Shown: piece by piece, positions 34,353 through 43,697 of the stretch
Position numbering within the stretch: position 1 is the first letter of the stretch
Layout of the letters: every line of letters starts with the position of its first letter
Assembly: GCF_001046855.1 (NCBI RefSeq)
Contig: NZ_HF570958.1
Coordinates: 162,282-226,281, forward strand
Origin: Nostocoides japonicum T1-X7
GTDB taxonomy: Bacteria > Actinomycetota > Actinomycetes > Actinomycetales > Dermatophilaceae
Direction: 5' to 3'
Length of the DNA stretch: 64,000 bases
Program-made: the position numbers and the translations under genes
The notes under the pieces: generated by a model
Told to the model about the DNA's origin: nothing
Database searches by the model: none
Seen by the model: the letters and a program-made list of their open reading frames with translations, nothing else

Positions 34353-34976
34353 GTGGCTGTGACGAAGGACGGTGAACTCCAGTCGGCGCAGGTGCAACGG
34401 CGACCTGGCGGACGGTCGGCTCGGGTCCGCGACGCCGTCTTGCGCGCGACGATCGAAGCACTCGCCGAGATCGGGCTGCGGGAGCTCACTGTCAGCGAGA
34501 TCTCGCGTCGCGCCGACGTCCATGCGACCTCGATCCAGCGTCGGTGGGGCTCGGTCGAAGCCGTCGTGCTCGATGCGCTGCTGGCATACAGCGAGGACCA
34601 CCTCCCGATCCCTGATACCGGGCAGCTCCGCGGCGACCTTGTGACCTTCTCCATGCAACTCGCGGCCTACCTTGATGCACCGCTGGGTGACGCCCTGGTA
34701 CGCGCCCTGGCCACGGCGCACGACAACTCGGTGCTCGCCGAGAATCGAGCGCGATTCTGGCGGGTGCGACTGGAGGCCACGAGCGTCATCGTGAACAGGG
34801 CGATCGAGCGGGGCGAGTTGCCGACCGGCACGGACCCGGGCTTGCTGTTGGAGCAACTCATCGCGCCGATCCACTTCCGGCATCTGCTCACGCGCCAGCC
34901 CGTTGACTCCGCTCGCATAGTGCAGATCGTCGATCTTCTTCTCATCGGCGCTCAGGAGCATCGCAGTCGGGATTGA
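34353..34976 (+). CDS. TetR-family repressor
   Basis: A 207-residue TetR regulator. The N-terminal helix-turn-helix reads VRDAVLRATIEALAEIGLRE, LTVSEISRRADVHATSIQRRWG; the all-helical ligand domain ends in IVQIVDLLLIGAQ. GTG 34353 is the start. It faces the hydrolase run across a region with two matching operators, so it most likely represses that run and itself until a pathway compound binds. Confidence 0.92.
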   Translation: MAVTKDGELQSAQVQRRPGGRSARVRDAVLRATIEALAEIGLRELTVSEISRRADVHATSIQRRWGSVEAVVLDALLAYSEDHLPIPDTGQLRGDLVTFSMQLAAYLDAPLGDALVRALATAHDNSVLAENRARFWRVRLEATSVIVNRAIERGELPTGTDPGLLLEQLIAPIHFRHLLTRQPVDSARIVQIVDLLLIGAQEHRSRD

Positions 34977-35042
34977 TCGAGTGGGCGCCACCCGCTGGTC
35001 AGTCGGCGTGACTGTCGAGTCCACCCACTCCGGCTCGATATC

Positions 35043-35093
35043 GCGGGTGCACCATGCACCCGCTACGGACCAAGCGTGTGCGCGCTGCCGTAG
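35043..35093 (+). promoter_or_regulatory. Bipartite promoter element A of the Baeyer-Villiger cluster
   Basis: GCGGGTGCA-cca-TGCACCCGC at 35043-35063, then, 23 bases after TGCACC, GCTGCCGTAG at 35084-35093. The BVMO start lies 66 bases further. An element with the same core, the same 23-base gap and the same decamer occurs at 40332-40382. Confidence 0.7.
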
Positions 35094-35159
35094 TCGGGAC
35101 AGGGCTCCCTTGACGACAGTGGACTCATCCACCAGGGGTCCATAAGGGAGTTGATGGCA

Positions 35160-36695
35160 ATGACGGCTCAGGTCACGAACGAGGTCGAGGAGTTCGACAT
35201 CGTGATCATCGGTGCGGGGATCTCCGGGATCGGTGCGGCGGCATACTTCCACCGCGAGCTCCCCGGCAAGTCGGTCGTCGTCCTCGAAGGGCGCGAGAGC
35301 ATCGGCGGCACGTGGGACCTGTTCCGCTACCCCGGAATCCGGTCCGACTCCGACCTGCACACCTTCGGCTACGAGTTCAAGCCGTGGCGCCACGAGAACG
35401 CCATCGCCGATGCGCCGCTCATCTTGGACTACCTGCGCGAGACGGTCACCGAGAACGACCTCACCTCGCTGATCCGGCTCGGTCATCGCGTGGTCCGCTC
35501 GGAGTGGTCCACCGAGGACGCGCAGTGGGCCCTCACCCTCGAGGTGACCGACTCCGCCACGGGGACTACCCGCACCACCACGGTCCGGACCGGTTGGGTC
35601 TTCGCCGCGACGGGCTACTACCGCTACGACGAGGGCTTCTCGCCCGAGTTCGCCGGGCGCGACGATTTCGCCGGCGTCGTCGTCCACCCACAGCACTGGC
35701 CCGAGGGGCTCGACTACGGCGGCAAGAAGGTCGTCGTCATCGGCAGCGGCGCGACCGCCGTCACGATGGTGCCGTCGATGCTCAAGGGCGACGGGGCCGC
35801 GGAGCACGTCACGATGCTGCAGCGGACACCGACGTACATCATGTCGATGCCCCGCGTCGACGGGGTCGCGCTCAGGCTCACCCGGCTGCTCGGCGAGGAG
35901 CGGGGGTATGCCGCGACGCGCTTCAAGAACATCTGGATGGAGCGGGCGGTCGTCAAGGGCCTGCGCGCCTTCCCGAAGGCCGGCCGGGCGCTGATCCGCC
36001 GCGACAATCGCAAGCGGCTGCCAAGGGGCTACGACGTCGACAAGCACTTCAACCCCCCGTACAACCCGTGGGACCAGCGCCTGTGCCTCGCACCCGACGG
36101 CGACTTCTTCGCAGCCATCTCACGGGGCGACGCCTCGGTCGTCACCGACAAGATCGTGCGGTTCACCGAGCAGGGCATCCTGCTGGAGTCCGGTGAGGAG
36201 CTGCGGGCCGACATCATCGTCACCGCGACCGGACTCAACATGCGGCTCTTCGACGGTATGCCGATCGTCGTCGACGGCTGTCCCGTCGACATCACCAAGA
36301 GCGTCGCCTACCGCGGCATGCTGCTGAGCGGCATACCCAACTGGGCCATGGCCATCGGCTACACGACCTCCTCGTGGACGCTCAAGGTCAGCCTCATGTG
36401 CCGCTACTTCATCGATCTCGTCCGCCACATGGACGCGCGCGGCTACGACCAGGCCGTCCCGGTCGCCGTCCCCGGCATGGAGCACCGACCCGTCATGGAC
36501 CTCCAGTCCGGCTACGCCAAACGGGGCGCCAAGGTCCTGCCGAAGCAGGGTCCGTCGGCCCCCTGGCGGATGGCCATGTCCTACCAGGAGGACGCCAAGG
36601 CGCTGCGCGGCCCGGTGGCCGACGAGCACCTCCTGTTCAGCCGTCGCCAGCCCGCGGTCCGCCCGGTTCGGGAGGCGGTGGCCGCCCATGTCTGA
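35160..36695 (+). CDS. Flavin-containing (Baeyer-Villiger type) monooxygenase
   Basis: A 511-residue FAD enzyme. FAD motif VIIGAGISGIGAAAY, then GGTWDLFRYPGIRSDSDL, and a second Rossmann motif VVVIGSGATAVTM for NADPH. The segment FAGVVVHPQHWP fits the BVMO fingerprint FxGxxxHxxxWP, with HP in place of HT. Closest in style to EthA-type BVMOs, which turn ketones into esters or lactones. AAGGGAG is 9 bases before ATG 35160; TTG 35151 and ATG 35154 are upstream alternatives. First gene of an operon with an overlapping esterase that could open the lactone. Confidence 0.9.
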   Translation: MTAQVTNEVEEFDIVIIGAGISGIGAAAYFHRELPGKSVVVLEGRESIGGTWDLFRYPGIRSDSDLHTFGYEFKPWRHENAIADAPLILDYLRETVTENDLTSLIRLGHRVVRSEWSTEDAQWALTLEVTDSATGTTRTTTVRTGWVFAATGYYRYDEGFSPEFAGRDDFAGVVVHPQHWPEGLDYGGKKVVVIGSGATAVTMVPSMLKGDGAAEHVTMLQRTPTYIMSMPRVDGVALRLTRLLGEERGYAATRFKNIWMERAVVKGLRAFPKAGRALIRRDNRKRLPRGYDVDKHFNPPYNPWDQRLCLAPDGDFFAAISRGDASVVTDKIVRFTEQGILLESGEELRADIIVTATGLNMRLFDGMPIVVDGCPVDITKSVAYRGMLLSGIPNWAMAIGYTTSSWTLKVSLMCRYFIDLVRHMDARGYDQAVPVAVPGMEHRPVMDLQSGYAKRGAKVLPKQGPSAPWRMAMSYQEDAKALRGPVADEHLLFSRRQPAVRPVREAVAAHV

Positions 36696-37623
36696 GCAGC
36701 CGACCCTCGACGGGACCGACCAGCACGTCCAACTGCTCTCCGGCGTCCGGATCTGCTACCGGAGCTACGGGCAGGCCTCGGACCCAGCCATCCTGCTCGT
36801 CTCCGGGCTGGGCGAGGACCTGACCTCCTGGGGCGACGGCTTCGTCGGGGCCCTCGTCGGGCACGGCTTCCAGGTCGTCGTCATGGACAACCGCGACGTC
36901 GGCCAGTCCACCTTCATGACGACGCCACCGCCCTCGACCTGGCGGCAGGCGCTGGCCGTGCCCAGGGAGGACGCCTACTCCCTGGCCGACATGGCCCAGG
37001 ACTGTGTCGGCGTGCTGGACCACCTCGGGATCGCCCAGGTGCACCTCGCGGGTCGGTCGATGGGCGGGATGATCGCCCAGACGATCGCGGCCAAGCACCC
37101 CTCGCGGGTCCGCTCGCTCACCTCGATGTACTCGACGACCGGCGCCAAGAAGGTCGGCCGGCCCGCCCTGTCGACGATGGTCCTCCTGCTCGCGGCGTCG
37201 CCCCGCTCACGGACGGCCGCGGTTCGCGCCCACCTGCGCATCACCGCGCACGTCGCGGGCCGGGGCTACCCCATCGACGACACCCAGGAGGCTGCGACCG
37301 CGGCCCGTGGCTGGGACCGTTGCGCCGGCGACCAGGCTGCCGGCGTGGCCCGGCAGATCCAGGCCATCCAGCGCAGCGGCGACCGCACCGCCCAGCTGCA
37401 CCGGATCACCGCGCCGACGCTGGTCATCAACGGAGACCGTGACCTCCTGGTTGCGCCGAGCGGCGGCGCCGCCACGGTGGCCGCCATCGCCGCGGCCCAG
37501 CACGTCGTCATCCCGGGCATGGGACATCACATCCCCGACGCGCTCGTCGCACCCATCACCCGCTACATCGCCCAGCACGCGGAGCGCGTCGGCGCAGGAG
37601 GTACTCATGTCGGTCTCTCGTAA
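36688..37623 (+). CDS. Alpha/beta hydrolase, likely ester/lactone hydrolase
   Basis: A 311-residue alpha/beta hydrolase. Oxyanion region LLVSGLGEDLTSW, nucleophile elbow LAGRSMGGMIAQ (Ser near 123), acid in VINGDRDLLV and His in GMGHHIP. The start overlaps the BVMO gene by 8 bases, and the 3' end overlaps the next gene by 17, so translation is coupled. In BVMO operons, such hydrolases cleave the ester product; that is the likely role. Confidence 0.9.
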   Translation: MSEQPTLDGTDQHVQLLSGVRICYRSYGQASDPAILLVSGLGEDLTSWGDGFVGALVGHGFQVVVMDNRDVGQSTFMTTPPPSTWRQALAVPREDAYSLADMAQDCVGVLDHLGIAQVHLAGRSMGGMIAQTIAAKHPSRVRSLTSMYSTTGAKKVGRPALSTMVLLLAASPRSRTAAVRAHLRITAHVAGRGYPIDDTQEAATAARGWDRCAGDQAAGVARQIQAIQRSGDRTAQLHRITAPTLVINGDRDLLVAPSGGAATVAAIAAAQHVVIPGMGHHIPDALVAPITRYIAQHAERVGAGGTHVGLS

Positions 37624-39034
37624 GCAGCCTCCGGCCCCGGTCGTTCAGGGGCCGGCGCCGACCCGGACGTCCGTCGACGTCGTCATCGTCGGCGCCGGCT
37701 TCGCCGGCCTGAGCGCCGCCGAACGCCTCGTGTCACGGGGCTGCTCGGTCCTCGTCCTCGAAGGCCGCGACCGCGTCGGCGGACGGTCCCTGACCGGCGA
37801 GGTGGCCGGCATACCAGTCGACTTCGGGGCGACCTGGGTGGCGCGGCGGCACACCGCCGTCCGCGAGCTCGCCGACCGCGTGGGGTGCGAGACGATTCCG
37901 CAGTATGCGGCGGGCCGCCAGGTGGCGATCATGGGCGGGCGCCGATACACCTACAAACACACGATTCCCACGCCATCGCCGATCGCTCTGCTCGACATCG
38001 CCCGGATGCAGCTGGCCATGGAGTCCCTGATGCGGACCGTCGACGTCGACGCCGCCTGGACGTCCAAGGACGCCGCCCGGCTCGACTCGATGTCCTTCGG
38101 CGAGTGGCTGGAGCGCAAGCGTCCGCACCGGTCGACCCGCGCCCTCATGACGCTCGTGAGCAAGGTCCAGTGGGGCTGCCTGCCCGCGGAGGTGTCGCTC
38201 CTGCACGTGCTGCGCTACACCAAGGCAGCCGGCGGGCTGGACCATATGCTCGACGTCGAGGGCGGTCAGCAGCAGGACCGGCTCCGGGAGACGACCCAGG
38301 AGATCACCATGCGGCTCGCCGAACGGCTCGGGGACCGGGTCGTCGTGGGCGCGCCGGTGCGCAGCATCACCCAGCACGACACAGGCGTCACGGTCGCCAC
38401 CGACTCCCTCGAGGTGGAGGCCCGGTACGCCATCGTCACGGCCGCCCCCGAGCACCGTGCCGACATCGCGTTCAGTCCGGCGCTGCCGGCGCGTGCCGAA
38501 GGTCTCAACCGGACCTGGCGCATGGGCGCACTGAGCAAGGCGTTCGCGGCATACGAGACGCCGTTCTGGCGAGAAGGCGGCCTCTCCGGGGAGGCGCTCA
38601 CCGACACCGGACCCGTCTTCATCACCTTCGACGTGTCGCCAGAGGCGGGCCCGGGGATCCTCATGGTGTTCTGCGACCCCACCGTCTTCGACGGCTTCAC
38701 CGTCGCGGAGCGTCGCGACCGGGTGATCCCCCAGCTCGTCGACCTCTACGGCGAACGGGCTCGTAGGCCGCTCGACTACGCCGACCACTGTTGGGGCACG
38801 GACGAGTTCGCGCCGGGCGGCCCCAACGCCGCCGTCGGTCCGTACGCCACGACGGCCTACGGCAGCGCCCTGCTCGAACCGCACGGACGCATCCACTGGG
38901 CCGGCACCGAGGCCGCCGGGGAGTGGGCCGGCTCGATGAACGGTGCCGTCCTCACCGGATGGCGGGCCGCCGAGGCGGTCCACGGACGACTCGTCGAGAC
39001 GACCGACCGGGTCGTCGAGGCGTCCATGCGGTAG
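37607..39034 (+). CDS. Flavin monoamine oxidase-family protein
   Basis: A 475-residue FAD oxidase. N-terminal VVIVGAGFAGLSAAERL and LEGRDRVGGRSLTG bind FAD; the C-terminal HWAGTEAAGEWAGSMNGAVLTGWRAAE is the family's FAD-capping motif. Substrates of the family are amines, but members also desaturate cyclic ketones or terpenoids. Here the BVMO setting leaves both open. ATG 37607 has AGGAGG 6 bases upstream and lies inside the end of the hydrolase gene. Confidence 0.88.
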   Translation: MSVSRKQPPAPVVQGPAPTRTSVDVVIVGAGFAGLSAAERLVSRGCSVLVLEGRDRVGGRSLTGEVAGIPVDFGATWVARRHTAVRELADRVGCETIPQYAAGRQVAIMGGRRYTYKHTIPTPSPIALLDIARMQLAMESLMRTVDVDAAWTSKDAARLDSMSFGEWLERKRPHRSTRALMTLVSKVQWGCLPAEVSLLHVLRYTKAAGGLDHMLDVEGGQQQDRLRETTQEITMRLAERLGDRVVVGAPVRSITQHDTGVTVATDSLEVEARYAIVTAAPEHRADIAFSPALPARAEGLNRTWRMGALSKAFAAYETPFWREGGLSGEALTDTGPVFITFDVSPEAGPGILMVFCDPTVFDGFTVAERRDRVIPQLVDLYGERARRPLDYADHCWGTDEFAPGGPNAAVGPYATTAYGSALLEPHGRIHWAGTEAAGEWAGSMNGAVLTGWRAAEAVHGRLVETTDRVVEASMR

Positions 39035-39067
39035 TCGACGGCCGGGTCGTGGGGGCAGACTTCGGCC

Positions 39068-40294
39068 ATGGACGACCTCTGGCCCCTGCCCGGCCCGGCC
39101 GCGGCCGAGGCGATCCGCGCCGTGTCCCAGCGGGTCCTGGCCGACATCGACGGCTTCATCGACATGCTCGCGGCCCCGGCCCGGCTCGCCCAGAACGCCC
39201 CCGCCCTGGAGTCCGATGCCTCGCTCATGGAGGAGGACCTCGAGCTCGACCGGTCCGAGCTGCTCCAGTGGCTCACCTCGAACATCCAGCACCCCGGGCG
39301 GCGGGTGGAACCCTACGTGGGGCAACGGACCAGCGAGTACCTCGTCGACCTCGCCTCCCGGGGCATCCGTCCGGACTTCGCCGCCGGCTGGCGGGCTGCT
39401 CTCGGGGTCGGATGGCGCCGGTGGGTCGAGGAGTGCCTGTCGCTCGACCTGGACGCAGCGGTGCTCGCGGACGTGCTCGACGTGTCGGCGCACGCTCTCG
39501 TCCAGTACGCCATGGACTCGATCCGGGTCATGCAGGAGGCCAACCTGCAGGCCGCCGGCGGGCGTACCGACGCCGACGCCGTGGCGATGATCCAGCTCAT
39601 CGCCAGCGGTGCCGCCGTCGCGCGTGACCTCGCCGAGGGCCGCCTCAACTACCGCCTCGCGCGGCAGCATCTCGCCCTGGTCATCTGGGCCGAGGAGCCC
39701 GGGCAGGACGCCAGCCTCGACGCCCTCATCGCGCAGCTGCGCGCCCTCGTGGAGCCGCGCTGTGCCCTCGTGGCCCGAGGCAGCTCCACGTCACGCTGGA
39801 TCTGGTTGTCCGGCAACGCCATTCCCGACCGCCACGCGATCGAGCGGACGGTGAGGTCCTGGGCCGGGGGGCACGCCACCATGGGGCGCCCGGGCAGTGG
39901 GCTCGATGGCTTCAGCGCGAGCCACCAGGACGCTCTGGCCGCGCAGGCGATGATCGTCCGGCTCGGGTCCCAGCAGCAGTTCACCTCGTATGCCGATGTC
40001 GAGCTCATCGACGCCCTCACCAAGGACCGGGCGAGCGCCCGCCGGTTCGTGCGCAAGACCCTCGGTCCGCTCGTCGACGGTGACGAGGTGCTCCGCGAGG
40101 CGCTGCTGGCCTACGTGCAGAGCGGGTTCAGCACGACCCAGACCGCGGCCAACCTCTATGCCCACCGCAACACCGTCGAGCGCCGCGTCTCGCGAGCCAA
40201 CGAGCTGTCCGCGGTGAAGGTCGAGGACAACCCGACCTACGTGGCGGCGGCCCTCATGGTGCTGGCCCTCGCGCCCGACATCGTCAGCGACTGA
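39068..40294 (+). CDS. PucR-type transcriptional regulator
   Basis: A 408-residue regulator. The N-terminal ~160 residues are helical (RsbT-co-antagonist/globin-like sensor in many PucR-type proteins), the middle is a degenerate GGDEF-like region, and the C-terminus is a PucR helix-turn-helix: LREALLAYVQSGFSTTQTAANL, YAHRNTVERRVSRANEL. Located between the two catabolic units, each preceded by the same promoter element, it is the best candidate for the protein that reads that element. Start ATG 39068, 33 bases past the oxidase. Confidence 0.88.
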   Translation: MDDLWPLPGPAAAEAIRAVSQRVLADIDGFIDMLAAPARLAQNAPALESDASLMEEDLELDRSELLQWLTSNIQHPGRRVEPYVGQRTSEYLVDLASRGIRPDFAAGWRAALGVGWRRWVEECLSLDLDAAVLADVLDVSAHALVQYAMDSIRVMQEANLQAAGGRTDADAVAMIQLIASGAAVARDLAEGRLNYRLARQHLALVIWAEEPGQDASLDALIAQLRALVEPRCALVARGSSTSRWIWLSGNAIPDRHAIERTVRSWAGGHATMGRPGSGLDGFSASHQDALAAQAMIVRLGSQQQFTSYADVELIDALTKDRASARRFVRKTLGPLVDGDEVLREALLAYVQSGFSTTQTAANLYAHRNTVERRVSRANELSAVKVEDNPTYVAAALMVLALAPDIVSD

Positions 40295-40331
40295 ACCCCG
40301 CTCCTCGGGTCATCCGTCCGGGTCATCGGCC

Positions 40332-40382
40332 CGCGGTGCATGGTGCACCGCGAGCCGGACCGTCAGGTGCCCGCTGCCGTAG
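40332..40382 (+). promoter_or_regulatory. Bipartite promoter element B of the Baeyer-Villiger cluster
   Basis: CGCGGTGCA-tgg-TGCACCGCG at 40332-40352 and GCTGCCGTAG at 40373-40382, with exactly 23 bases between TGCACC and the decamer, as in element A. The MFS start is 68 bases beyond, against 66 for element A. Confidence 0.7.
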
Positions 40383-40450
40383 CCCCGCAGTCCGCTCGCG
40401 CGCGACCGTTGATCCCTCACCACACCGACGGACACGAAAGGGCGCCACCG

Positions 40451-41875
40451 ATGTCGCGCGAGTTCACGATTGCCGAACGACGAGGCGTCCTCGGCCTGGG
40501 AGCGGTCGCGACCGTCGTCGCGCTCCAGCGGTCCCGAGGTCGCAACGCCCGCTTCGGCTTGCAGCCCACACCCACCCGGGTCCGACCAGCCCGGCGGTCG
40601 CGCCGGGACGACCCGCGGCCGAGCGTCGCCACCCCGGGTGCCGACGAGGGCGGGGCCTCGACCCGGCCCGACGGCCCGGTGACGAGCCGCTGGGCGGTGT
40701 TCGCAGCCTTCGGCCTGCTGGCCGCCGCGAGCCAGATCCTCGTCGTCCAGTACGCACCGGTGACCGCCGACGCCTCCCGTCACTTCGGGGTCTCCACGGC
40801 CGACGTGGGCTGGTTGACCCAGGTCTTCCCGCTCGTCTACGTCATCCTCGCCATCCCCGCCGGGCTGGCCCTCGACCGGTTCTTCCGGCCGGCCCTCCTC
40901 CTCGGGGCGACCCTCACCGCCGTCGGCGCCTTCCTCCGACTCGTCCAGGACGACTACACCTGGGCGTTCATCGGTCAGGTCGTCGCGGCGGCCGGTCAGC
41001 CGCTGGTGCTCAACGCCATCCCGGGTCTGGCGATCGCCTATCTCGCGGCCAAGGACCGGGCCGCCGGCATCGCGCTCGCCTCCTCGGCGACCTTCGGCGG
41101 GATGCTCGCCGGGTTCCTGCTCGGATCCTTCATGCCGGGCGAGCACAACATCCGCACCCTCACCATGATCACCGCGATCGTGGCCATGGACGCGGCCCTC
41201 GCGCTCGGGGCGGCGCTGCACTTCGTCAAGCCCCTCCCCGGTGCCGAGACCGTCGTCTCCGGTGGCCTGCGGACGCTCCGGTCCGCCCTGCGCAACCGCT
41301 ACCTGCGCCGGCTCTGCGCCCTCGTCTTCATCCCCTTCGGCACCTTCCTCGCGCTCGCCACCTTCGTCCAGCCGCTGCTCGAGCCGGCCGGCGTCCACGA
41401 GTCGACCGCCGGCCTCATCCTGGCCGTCACGATGGTCGCCGCCGTCATCGGCTGTGGGGTCGTCCCGGTCTGGGCCGACAAGCACCACCGCGAGATCAAG
41501 CTCATGGGGCTGGGCATCGCCTTCACCGCGGCGGCCTGCCTCCACCTGGCCATCGTGCCGAGCGGGCCGGTGGCCTTCGTGGCCCTCGCCGGCGTCGGGT
41601 TCTTCCTCCTCCCGGCCCTCCCGATCGTCCTCTCGCTGAGCGAGCGGCACGTCCCTGAGGCCGAGAACACCGCAGCTGCTCTCGTCTGGATGGCCGGCAA
41701 CCTCGGCAGCGTCGTCGTGGCCACCGCGGTCGGGTTCGTCGTCGACAGCCCGACGATCGCCTTCCTCGCCCTCGGCGGGATCACCGTCCTGGCCCTGCCC
41801 CTCCTTCGCTGGTACCAGCGACTCGAGGACGCGCCGACCAGCGCATCCGGAACATCTGACAGGAGCGACCCATGA
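40451..41875 (+). CDS. MFS transporter with hydrophilic N-terminal extension
   Basis: A 474-residue transporter. The first ~75 residues are unusual: a short hydrophobic stretch (VLGLGAVATVVAL) and an Arg/Pro-rich linker. Then come about 12 membrane helices from WAVFAAFGLLAAASQILVV on, with LAIPAGLALDRFFRPALLLG at the 2-3 loop. Probably imports the cluster's substrate. ATG 40451 has AAAGGG upstream. Its stop overlaps the ALDH start (ATGA). Confidence 0.85.
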   Translation: MSREFTIAERRGVLGLGAVATVVALQRSRGRNARFGLQPTPTRVRPARRSRRDDPRPSVATPGADEGGASTRPDGPVTSRWAVFAAFGLLAAASQILVVQYAPVTADASRHFGVSTADVGWLTQVFPLVYVILAIPAGLALDRFFRPALLLGATLTAVGAFLRLVQDDYTWAFIGQVVAAAGQPLVLNAIPGLAIAYLAAKDRAAGIALASSATFGGMLAGFLLGSFMPGEHNIRTLTMITAIVAMDAALALGAALHFVKPLPGAETVVSGGLRTLRSALRNRYLRRLCALVFIPFGTFLALATFVQPLLEPAGVHESTAGLILAVTMVAAVIGCGVVPVWADKHHREIKLMGLGIAFTAAACLHLAIVPSGPVAFVALAGVGFFLLPALPIVLSLSERHVPEAENTAAALVWMAGNLGSVVVATAVGFVVDSPTIAFLALGGITVLALPLLRWYQRLEDAPTSASGTSDRSDP

Positions 41876-42532
41876 CCCTTTCCCCGTATGCCGTGATCGA
41901 CCCCACCTCCGGCGAGGTGGTCAGGGAATACCCCGTCGCCACGGACGCCGAGGTGGAGGCCGCCCTGGCGAGCGCCGAACAGGTCTACCGCGATTGGTCC
42001 AGGGGTGACCTCGCCCACCGGGGTCCGAGGGTGCGGGGGCGGTCATCGTCGAGACGGCCGGCCGGAACCTCAAGAAGGTCGTCCTCGAGCTCGGCGGCTC
42101 CGACCCCTTCATCGTCCTGTCGACCGACGACCTCGACGCCACCGTCGAGGCCGCCCTCGACGCCCGCTTCGAGAACACCGACCAGGCCTGCAACGGCGCC
42201 AAGCGGTTCGTCGTCGCGTCTCCATCGGCAGCCGAGGAGCATTTCGGTCCGGTGGCGACCATCTACCGCGCCCACTCCGAGGCCGAGGCGATCGACCTGG
42301 CCAACCACACGGCATACGGCTCGGTTCCTACGTCTTCACGACCGACCCCGAGCAGGCCGCACGGGTCGCCGACCGGATCGAGGCCGGCATGGTCTACGTC
42401 AACGGGGTGGGGCTCGACGCTGCGGACCTGCCCTTCGGCGGCATCAAGCGCTCCGGCTTCGGACGGGAGCTCGGCGGCCTCGGCATCGAGGAGTTCGCCA
42501 GCCACAAGCTCATCCGCACGGTCGCGTCCTGA
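41872..42532 (+). pseudogene. Aldehyde dehydrogenase, two internal deletions and a frameshift
   Basis: Three pieces in three frames. Frame 1 from 41872: the true N-terminus (MTLSPYAVIDPTSGEVV to about 42000). Frame 3 from ~42033: [25 protein letters not shown] and the catalytic region [12 protein letters not shown], then a jump straight to [27 protein letters not shown]. Frame 2: [20 protein letters not shown] to the normal C-terminus at 42532. Against a ~460-residue ALDH, about 180 residues are missing after position ~45 and about 80 more after the catalytic Cys. It cannot be active. Ends are preserved. Confidence 0.9.
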
Positions 42533-42577
42533 TCGACATACAGCCACCAGAACGCCGGCGCTTCAGGGAGGTCCATC

Positions 42578-43693
42578 ATGACCATCGAGTTCGACGCCGC
42601 CGTCTTCCGCGCACCCAACGAGCCCCTCACCGTCGAGCGGGTGTCCGTCGCATCGACGCCACCGCCGGGTGACGTGCTCGTCCGGGTGAAGGCCAGCGGC
42701 CTGTGCCACAGCGACCTGCATGTCATCGTCGGCGAGTGGGAGGCGCCGACCCCGATGATCCTCGGACACGAGGGCGCTGGGGTCGTCGAGGCCGTCGGCG
42801 AGGGCGTCACCGGTCTGACCGAGGGCGACCACGTCGTCCTGTCGTGGACCCCGTCCTGCCGCCGGTGCCGTTACTGCGTCTCCGGGCGGCCGGTGCTCTG
42901 CGACCTGGTGAGCGAGCACTCGGCCAACCACCTGTCCTTCGACGGGAGGACCCGGGTCGGCGCCGCGGCCGGCGAAGAGGTCTTCAGCTTCGCCGGTCTG
43001 GGCACCTTCGGTGAGTACGTCATGGTGCCGGCATCGGCCGCCATCGTCGTCGGACCGCAGGCGCCCTTCGAGCAGGCCTCGCTCATCGGCTGTGCCGTGA
43101 CGACCGGCGTCGGTGCGGTCGTCAACACCGCCAAGGTGCGACCGAGCGAGGTCGTCCTCGTCATCGGCTGCGGCGGCGTGGGACTCAACGCGGTCCAGGG
43201 CGCTCGACTCGTCGGCGCCCGCATGATCATCGCCGCCGACCTCTCTGACGCGCGGCTGGAGCAGGCCCGCCACTTCGGCGCGACCGACGTCGTCAACACG
43301 GGCCGGGAACCCCTGGCCGATGCCGTCGCCCGGCTCACCGACGCCCGGGGCGTCGACGTCGCGGTCGAGGCCATCGGACTCGCGCAGACCATCGAGGCGG
43401 CCTACGGATCCTTGGCCCGGGGCGGCCGCGCCGTCGTCGCCGGTCAGGTGGCCGACGGGGTGCGGATCTCCATCGACCCTTTCGTCATGTCCGACTCCGA
43501 GCTGCAGCTCATCGGGTCCAACTACGGCTCCAGCCGGGCCGACACCGACTTCCCCATGCTCGTCGACCAGTACGTCAACAAGCGGATCGACCTGGACTCG
43601 CTCGTCACCCGGCTGATCACCCTCGACCAGATCAACGACGGCTTCGACGACCTCGTGCGCGGGGTCGGCATCCGCACGGTCATCAGGTACTGA
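42578..43693 (+). CDS. Zinc-dependent alcohol dehydrogenase
   Basis: A 371-residue medium-chain dehydrogenase. Catalytic zinc ligands are Cys in [10 protein letters not shown], His in GHEGAGVV and Cys in [10 protein letters not shown]; the structural zinc loop is [18 protein letters not shown]-binding motif [15 protein letters not shown]. This is the class III-like/mycothiol-dependent or benzyl alcohol dehydrogenase lineage. GGGAGG precedes ATG 42578. It would oxidise the hydroxy product of the BVMO/hydrolase steps. Confidence 0.92.
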   Translation: MTIEFDAAVFRAPNEPLTVERVSVASTPPPGDVLVRVKASGLCHSDLHVIVGEWEAPTPMILGHEGAGVVEAVGEGVTGLTEGDHVVLSWTPSCRRCRYCVSGRPVLCDLVSEHSANHLSFDGRTRVGAAAGEEVFSFAGLGTFGEYVMVPASAAIVVGPQAPFEQASLIGCAVTTGVGAVVNTAKVRPSEVVLVIGCGGVGLNAVQGARLVGARMIIAADLSDARLEQARHFGATDVVNTGREPLADAVARLTDARGVDVAVEAIGLAQTIEAAYGSLARGGRAVVAGQVADGVRISIDPFVMSDSELQLIGSNYGSSRADTDFPMLVDQYVNKRIDLDSLVTRLITLDQINDGFDDLVRGVGIRTVIRY

Positions 43694-43697
43694 CGCG

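Noticed and set aside
34296-36047. 583-codon minus-strand frame
   Set aside because: Shadow of the TetR and BVMO genes; composition is random-like and no domain is visible.
37733-39670. 645-codon minus-strand frame
   Set aside because: Shadow of the flavin oxidase and PucR genes, which have clear motifs on the other strand.
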